This document shows, piece by piece, positions 5,138-7,200 of a stretch of 7,200 bases of DNA (its first letter is position 1; the number at the start of each line of letters is the position of its first letter). The position numbers and the translations under genes were made by a program. This DNA comes from Flavobacteria bacterium RIFCSPLOWO2_12_FULL_31_7 (GTDB lineage Bacteria > Bacteroidota > Bacteroidia > Flavobacteriales > Flavobacteriaceae): assembly GCA_001800945.1 (NCBI GenBank), contig MGWJ01000048.1:1-7200 (forward strand). Reading direction: 5' to 3'. The notes beneath the pieces are model-generated. The model had not been told where the DNA came from. It ran no database searches and saw only the letters and a list, made by a program, of their open reading frames with translations.

Positions 5138-7031
5138 TAATTTTCTTTTCAACAGAAACATTATCAGCAGTGTTTAATTTCACAATATAAACACCATCAC
5201 TTAAAGCATTTGTAGGTAATTCAATTAAATTGTTTTTACCTAGGTTTTTCTTAGTGATAACTAATTTACCAGTCACATCATAAACTGTACAATTTACAAC
5301 ATCTTTGTTTAAAGTGTTTACAATTGTTAACATTGCGTTTTTGTTGTTTTGATATACTTCAAAAGAATCAGCCACTAAATTGTTAGTATCATTTGATAAC
5401 ATATCGAAATTTCTAAAAGTTACTTCAAAACGATTGGCATTTTCACCAGCTGGTAAGTTGATGTTAAATTCTCCGTTTTTAATATCGAAATAAATATTTG
5501 ACACTTTATCGAAAATATATACATTTTCAGAATCTGTAAAATTAATAACATCAGAAACAGTAACTTTTACATTTGATGCAGCTGCACATTTAAAAGCGAT
5601 TGGAATTCTTTTATCCATTTCAAATGGTAATGTAGTAATTACGCATTTTTTCTCATTATTATTTTGACCGAAATACACCATGTTTGGAGCATTTGAATAG
5701 GAGTCTGGAGAAATACCATCATAACCTAAATCATAATCATCTGTAGTATTAGGATTGAAAGCCATCGCTACTTCAACCGATCTTGCATTATCTACAACTG
5801 CTAATAATTTAATTTGAGGTACTGGTAATTTTGAAATCTGAGTATAATCGATACCTGCAACATTTGGAATTTCATCCCAATTACTACCACCTATTGAAGC
5901 TGTAGCGCTTGAACTTCTTTCGAATGTTGAATTACTTGCAACACCTTCTTTAACAAAAGTTCTGTATTTATTCTTCATAACAGAAGAACCTGCAGCAATA
6001 CCTTTCACCATAAAACCTTGTCCGATTGGCGAAAATTGTCTTTTAAAAGTAGAACCTGAAGAAGCTCCTGTAGTATTTAAAGTACCATCACCATTATAAG
6101 TATCCCATGTAGCAGCAACCCATGTTCAAGGAGTACCTACATTTGCACCATTAGCTACATATGTACCATATCCACCAACATAACCCGCTAAAACGTGCGT
6201 ATTAGCTGATTTACTGTGCTCCCAAAAATAAGCAGTACCGTCAATTACGTTGGTAGCACCTCCTCCAGAAATTACTCCTCCTGCGTCATACTGTCTTCCA
6301 GAATGCTCCACTAAATATTGATTTAAATTAATTGCACTTGAGTATGGATTCCCAACAAGTGTTAAATTCCCACTTGAAATTGGCACTGATATATCTCCAT
6401 CATTTGGCCTTCCTCTGAAGTCATAACGTTGTGCGGCACCAGTTTTATTTGCAACTCCATCAGCATCCGCTACTAAAGCGTCAGATCCTGAAGTTCCTTT
6501 CATGGTAAAACCTTCACCTGGATTTATAGTTTGAGCATTTCCAACATATTGCCAATTGGCATAAACTGGAGAAAGAGACACAAATTTCCAAATCCAATAA
6601 GATGCAACTTGCATTGTACTTCCAGCTCCACCAGTAGCAGTTCCGTTATAGTTACCTGGTAATACAATTTCAGCAGCAGTAGAGGAAATTAAACCTGTTG
6701 GTCTGTTTAACAAAGAAACGCCAAAAGGATTTCCTGCTGCACCTGTACCAACTGGTGAACACCAATAATTGTACTGAAAATTATTTACTGTTCCTTCTTG
6801 AAAAACAGATAATTTCCCTGTACCAGAATTAACAGATGCTCCTGAACCTTTTTGCAATAACTGCGAAGTATTTCTTAAATAAAAATTACCCGTGTTATTC
6901 AGATTGACATCTTGCATAACTGTCATGTACTGATTTGTCATGAAGACATAAGATCCATCTTTAACGAATAACTGAGCATTCGCAACACCAGTTAAAGCGA
7001 TCATTAAGCTAGTTAGTAAAATTTTTTTCAT
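5124..7031 (-). pseudogene. T9SS type A cargo protein gene interrupted by one in-frame TGA
   Basis: The reading frame runs as one 635-codon unit from ATG 7031 to TAA 5124, except for a TGA at codon 302 (6128-6126). No frameshift is needed: the 38 codons after the TGA continue in frame (TWVAATWDTYNGDG... to PIGQGF) and join the next open stretch, whose ATG at 6011 is only an internal Met (341). Residues 1-19 are a signal peptide (cleavage ANA before Gln20). The body has motifs I know from flavobacterial surface proteins: YNYWCSPVG (87-95), LVGNPY (225-230), PIGQGFM (335-341) and YRTFVKEG. Residues about 556-635 form the T9SS sorting domain, with VYDVTGKLV and GVYIVKL, ending KKIIVGN. The intact product would be exported, then secreted or attached at the cell surface by T9SS; its function is unknown. 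The truncated product loses the sorting signal. A sequencing error or very recent nonsense mutation is most likely, because the downstream half shows no other decay. Confidence 0.85.
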
Positions 7032-7062
7032 GTAATTTAAATTTTGATTCCAAAATATTTGT

Positions 7063-7094
7063 CAAAAGTAATGCTATTTTTCAGAAAAAGCAAA
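7063..7094 (-). promoter_or_regulatory. Bacteroidota-type promoter of the T9SS cargo gene
   Basis: On the - strand, TTTG at 7094-7091 is followed after 20 bases by TACTTTTG at 7070-7063. Both match the Bacteroidota primary sigma consensus (TTTG, spacer 17-23, TAnnTTTG). Transcription should begin near 7058, giving a leader of about 27 bases before the ATG at 7031. The leader is A/T-rich with no Shine-Dalgarno motif, as usual in this phylum. Confidence 0.65.
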
Positions 7095-7153
7095 TAAACC
7101 TGAAGCTTTAAACTATCAAATTACCTACAAACCAAATACTTAAAACGCAACAA

Positions 7154-7200
7154 ATGAAACATTTAAAGGGTTTCGTACGAAAAACAGCTGATTACTCTTA
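7154..7200 (+). CDS. Possible 5' end of a divergent gene cut by the window edge
   Basis: An ATG at 7154 opens a frame that stays open to the window end, reading MKHLKGFVRKTADYS. The basic start is plausible for a protein. It would be divergent from the T9SS gene, with 122 bases between the two start codons. I see no clear + strand promoter or ribosome-binding site before it. On the - strand the same DNA also has a short open frame ending in TAA, so the edge could instead hold the 3' end of another gene. The product cannot be named. Confidence 0.3.
   Translation, partial: MKHLKGFVRKTADYS

Noticed and set aside
5124..6011. Separate 295-residue gene starting at 6011
   Set aside because: The Met at 6011 lies within the conserved PIGQGFMV segment, the frame continues upstream without a break to the TGA at 6126, and there is no signal peptide or promoter. 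It is the second half of the T9SS gene.
6126..6128. TGA as selenocysteine or a reassigned Trp codon
   Set aside because: I saw no SECIS-like hairpin just after the TGA and know of no selenoprotein in this family. Trp is encoded by TGG elsewhere in the same gene and window. Error or nonsense mutation is simpler.
7171..7182. Perfect 12-base palindrome TTTCGTACGAAA
   Set aside because: It could be an operator, but it falls within the possible coding start at 7154 and well upstream of the T9SS promoter. A single 12-base palindrome in AT-rich DNA is weak evidence.

Overview
The window is AT-rich DNA from a Bacteroidota bacterium, most likely a Flavobacteriaceae member (Flavobacterium or a close relative). 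The evidence is threefold. There is a type IX secretion (T9SS) cargo protein with a typical C-terminal sorting domain. Signal peptides end in Ala-x-Ala followed by Gln. Promoters match the Bacteroidota TTG / TAnnTTTG pattern, and starts lack clear Shine-Dalgarno sites. Most of the window is ordinary chromosomal core and envelope genes. I see no insertion sequence, phage gene, CRISPR array, tRNA or rRNA.

Layout, left to right. On the + strand: (1) the 3' part of a PLP-dependent cystathionine beta-synthase/cysteine synthase gene, closed by a strong terminator (931-968); (2) a small exported Spy/CpxP-like protein (1140-1568); (3) a second small exported protein of unknown function (1638-1967, start corrected from an upstream TTG). 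A perfect 16-bp hairpin (1981-2022) lies between (3) and the convergent hemL and can serve both strands. On the - strand, in transcription order: (4) a T9SS cargo gene (7031 to 5124) with a good promoter, broken by one in-frame TGA at 6126-6128; (5) a D-cysteine desulfhydrase/ACC deaminase family enzyme (5067 to 4171); (6) a glucosaminidase-LysM lipoprotein (4174 to 3323); (7) hemL (3323 to 2037). Genes 5-7 overlap at ATGA and TAATG junctions and form one tightly coupled operon. At the right edge a divergent + strand gene may begin at 7154.

How the genes relate. The 5-7 operon joins an amino-acid PLP enzyme, a peptidoglycan hydrolase and the second enzyme of the C5 tetrapyrrole pathway. They share no obvious pathway, so this looks like co-transcription of housekeeping genes. 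The two small exported proteins may serve envelope homeostasis. The two most unusual points are the in-frame stop inside the otherwise intact T9SS gene, and the terminator whose U-tract runs directly into the start codon of gene 5. I found no convincing undescribed multi-gene system here.
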